Shown here in pieces: positions 4,673 to 6,102 of a DNA stretch of 6,102 nt. The stretch's first letter is position 1. Each line of letters opens with the position of its first letter. A program made the position numbers and the translations under genes. Source of the stretch: Desulfovibrio sp. (GTDB lineage Bacteria; Desulfobacterota; Desulfovibrionia; Desulfovibrionales; Desulfovibrionaceae). The notes under the pieces are model-generated. The model saw only the letters and a list, made by a program, of their open reading frames with translations. It was not told the DNA's origin and did no database searches. Where the stretch lies: NCBI GenBank assembly GCA_014804905.1, contig JAAUYX010000008.1:35322-41423 (forward strand). Reading direction: 5' to 3'.

Positions 4673-5386
4673 ATGAGGACGGCCCAAAGAATGACCTTCT
4701 TCTCCGTTCTCTTTTTTCTCTTCCTTGCCTGTATCTTCTTTATCACAAGGGATGCGTGCCTCACCCCGACGAAAATGACAGGCTATGACGCCTCGGTGTT
4801 TGCGACTTTCGGCGCGGCCTGGCAGGACGGTCTGCTCCCGTACAAGGACCTTTTTGACCACAAGGGCCCTGTCATTTTTTTCATGAGCCTGCTGGGGTAT
4901 TGGCTTGCCGGAGATTTTTACGGAATAGTGTATGTGGAAATCATCAATCTGTTTCTTTTTGCGGCGCTGTTTCTCGCTGTCAATCGAAACAACGCCATCA
5001 TCTATTTTTGCTTCTTTATTTTTATCTACATGATATTTATTTCAAAAAATCTTGAAGGTGGCAACGCTACCGAAGAATACGCCCTTTTGTTCAATGGCCT
5101 CGCCGCCTTCGCATGGCTCAAACGCGAGCGCTGGCGTTTTGTCCTTTACGGGTTTGCCGGGGCGTTGCTCGTTTTCATGAAAATGAATCTCGCCGCCTTG
5201 AGCCTGTCCATCTTTCTTGTGGATTTGTGGTACAGCAAAAAGTTTATCAACTCTATTTTGCAGGCTTCCCTGGGTTTTCTGCTCCCTGCCGGCATCATGA
5301 TCCTCTATTTTTATCGCCATGATGCGCTGCATGAATTTTATTGGTCGTATATCGTGTGTAATCTTACCTATATAGGGGGGGGGTAA
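4673..5386 (+). CDS. GT-C (GT39/ArnT-like) membrane glycosyltransferase, N-terminal half ending at a G9 tract
   Basis: The visible reading frame gives 237 residues ending in GGG and a TAA directly after a run of nine G. It is very hydrophobic, with membrane segments near residues 8-25, 66-80, 84-103, 107-124, 135-149, 156-186 (two) and 195-214. The first large outside loop carries GYDASVF (37-43) and LPYKDLFDHKGPVIFF (55-70). This is the pattern of polyprenyl-phosphate-sugar-dependent GT-C enzymes, in which an acidic residue of the first loop (D39 here) is catalytic. Such enzymes move a sugar from a lipid carrier to glycan, lipid A or protein on the periplasmic side. It is about half the usual length, and the missing half lies downstream in another frame. 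ATG 4673 has GGAG only 2 bases upstream; ATG 4691 is an alternative, with GAGGA 11 bases upstream. Base composition is more AT-rich than the neighbours. The substrate is unknown. Confidence 0.75.
   Translation: MRTAQRMTFFSVLFFLFLACIFFITRDACLTPTKMTGYDASVFATFGAAWQDGLLPYKDLFDHKGPVIFFMSLLGYWLAGDFYGIVYVEIINLFLFAALFLAVNRNNAIIYFCFFIFIYMIFISKNLEGGNATEEYALLFNGLAAFAWLKRERWRFVLYGFAGALLVFMKMNLAALSLSIFLVDLWYSKKFINSILQASLGFLLPAGIMILYFYRHDALHEFYWSYIVCNLTYIGGG
5375..5383 (+). repeat. Homopolymeric G9 tract within the GT-C gene
   Basis: Nine consecutive G (preceded by TATA, followed by TAACC) sit at the exact point where the reading frame changes. With nine G the frame ends in TAA at 5384-5386. With eight G it would run about 13 codons past the tract, to a TAA at 5430-5432. 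With seven or ten G it would enter the frame that is open to the end of the window. G runs of this length are prone to slipped-strand mispairing, and to sequencing error. Confidence 0.9.
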
Positions 5387-6102
5387 CCTCCAGCCTTCGT
5401 CCGTACACCCTGCTGGTGAGAGATAATCGGGTATTCTTTCTTGTCTGTCTGCTTATGCTCCTGATTATTTATCGCAAGAACAAAGCCTCTTTCCCCAGCG
5501 CCGGAATTTTTCTTGTGGTTCCCTATCTTTTTGCGTGCATCTCAGGACGACCCTATGCGCACTACATTCTTGCGGTCGCTCCCTCCGCATTTATTTTATT
5601 CAGCCTGATTTTTGCGGGAAAGCACACGGACAGGCAAATCCTGACTTTTCTCTCTCAGCATGTCGGCACACACGGGAAGCGCCTGCTGCCCGTCTGCCTT
5701 ACTCTCCTGGCTCTCCTTGGAGCAGTTCAAACGGCAGTTTTCGCCAGGCAGCGTTTTGACATGACACAGCTTCAGTCCCTGCGCGCATCCTTTCGGACTG
5801 TTGGGCTGCACCCAGGGGCGAGGGTGCTGAGCCTGGGCGGGACCCAGTTCTCAAGCATCTATCCTCTTTCCCAGACCCATCCCCCGCACAAGGAATTTAC
5901 TCCATTGACGCACACAAAATTTTTTCCTCTTGCGGGCACGGTCACAGCACCCATGCCACAACTCCTCAAAAACCAAAAGGAAATTTGCCCGGAAGAAAAG
6001 TACGACTTTCTGCTGCTCACCGGGCACCAGCGGCTTTCAAGCTCATGCCCGTATGTGCCCGTCATGACGGAATTCAGACTGGGAAAGCTCTACAAGTATT
6101 CG
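5383..6102 (+). pseudogene. C-terminal half of the GT-C glycosyltransferase, out of frame; 3' end outside the window
   Basis: The frame starting with GTA at 5383 stays open for 240 codons to the window edge. It has no start or ribosome binding site of its own near the join, and its first in-frame ATG is at 5455. It continues the membrane protein: hydrophobic segments at 5434-5475 (VFFLVCLLMLLIIY), at about 5503-5550 (AGIFLVVPYLFACIS), at 5565-5620 after SGRPYAHYI, and at about 5686-5745 (LLPVCLTLLALLGAVQTAVFA). A mainly hydrophilic tail of about 120 residues follows. The [S/T]-G-R-x-Y-x-HY motif followed by a membrane span is, as I recall, common in the second half of bacterial GT39-like proteins. 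Joined to the first half by a -1 shift (one extra G), it gives at least 478 residues, a normal family length. No internal stops have accumulated, so the break is recent, reversible, or a sequence error. The type 'pseudogene' describes this sequence as given. Confidence 0.72.

Noticed and set aside
5596..6065. Small minus-strand open frames opposite the downstream half of the GT-C gene (5596-5811, 5859-6065), and a plus-strand one at 5535-5759.
   Set aside because: The plus-strand frame from 5383 is longer, uninterrupted and continues a recognisable membrane protein. The others show no motifs or ribosome binding sites.
1..6102. CRISPR arrays, tRNA or rRNA genes, insertion sequences, integrase or attachment sites.
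   Set aside because: No repeat-spacer pattern, RNA gene landmarks, transposase-like protein or terminal repeats were seen.

Overview
The window is GC-rich, roughly two thirds GC by eye as far as about position 4550. It looks like an envelope-related neighbourhood of a Desulfovibrionaceae-type bacterium. That placement rests mainly on the GreA sequence, which resembles Desulfovibrio GreA as I remember it, and on codon use. It is an inference, not a database result.

Layout. (1) 1-1572 (+): the 3' part of a large family 2 glycosyltransferase, cut by the window edge. It has an intact N-terminal GT-A domain and a second, degenerate GT2-like domain. (2) 1602-2087 (-): greA, convergent with the glycosyltransferase. 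Its leader runs from a good sigma70-type promoter (2193-2221) through a strong intrinsic terminator (2103-2134) that lies before the greA start codon. (3) 2282-3889 (+): an MprF-type integral membrane protein with the flippase and middle transmembrane regions but no C-terminal aminoacyl-phosphatidylglycerol synthase domain. (4) 3918-4457 (-): pyrR, with a start-site hairpin that hides its Shine-Dalgarno sequence. (5) 4673 to the window end (+): a polytopic GT-C (GT39/ArnT-like) membrane glycosyltransferase. It is broken at a run of nine G (5375-5383), and the second half is open in another frame to position 6102. This last segment is clearly more AT-rich than the rest.

How the parts fit. Two housekeeping genes (greA, pyrR) alternate with three cell-surface genes: a GT2 glycosyltransferase, a lipid flippase and a GT-C glycosyltransferase. 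The strands alternate, so there is no single operon. The convergent pairs are separated by only 28-29 bases. Regulatory DNA is concentrated in two divergent intergenic regions, 2088-2281 and 4458-4672.

The strongest points for a second look are: the G9 tract, which may act as a phase-variation switch in the GT-C gene; the terminator inside the greA leader, which recalls the GraL small RNA arrangement of E. coli greA; and the hairpin over the pyrR ribosome binding site, which partly matches the PyrR RNA-binding consensus.
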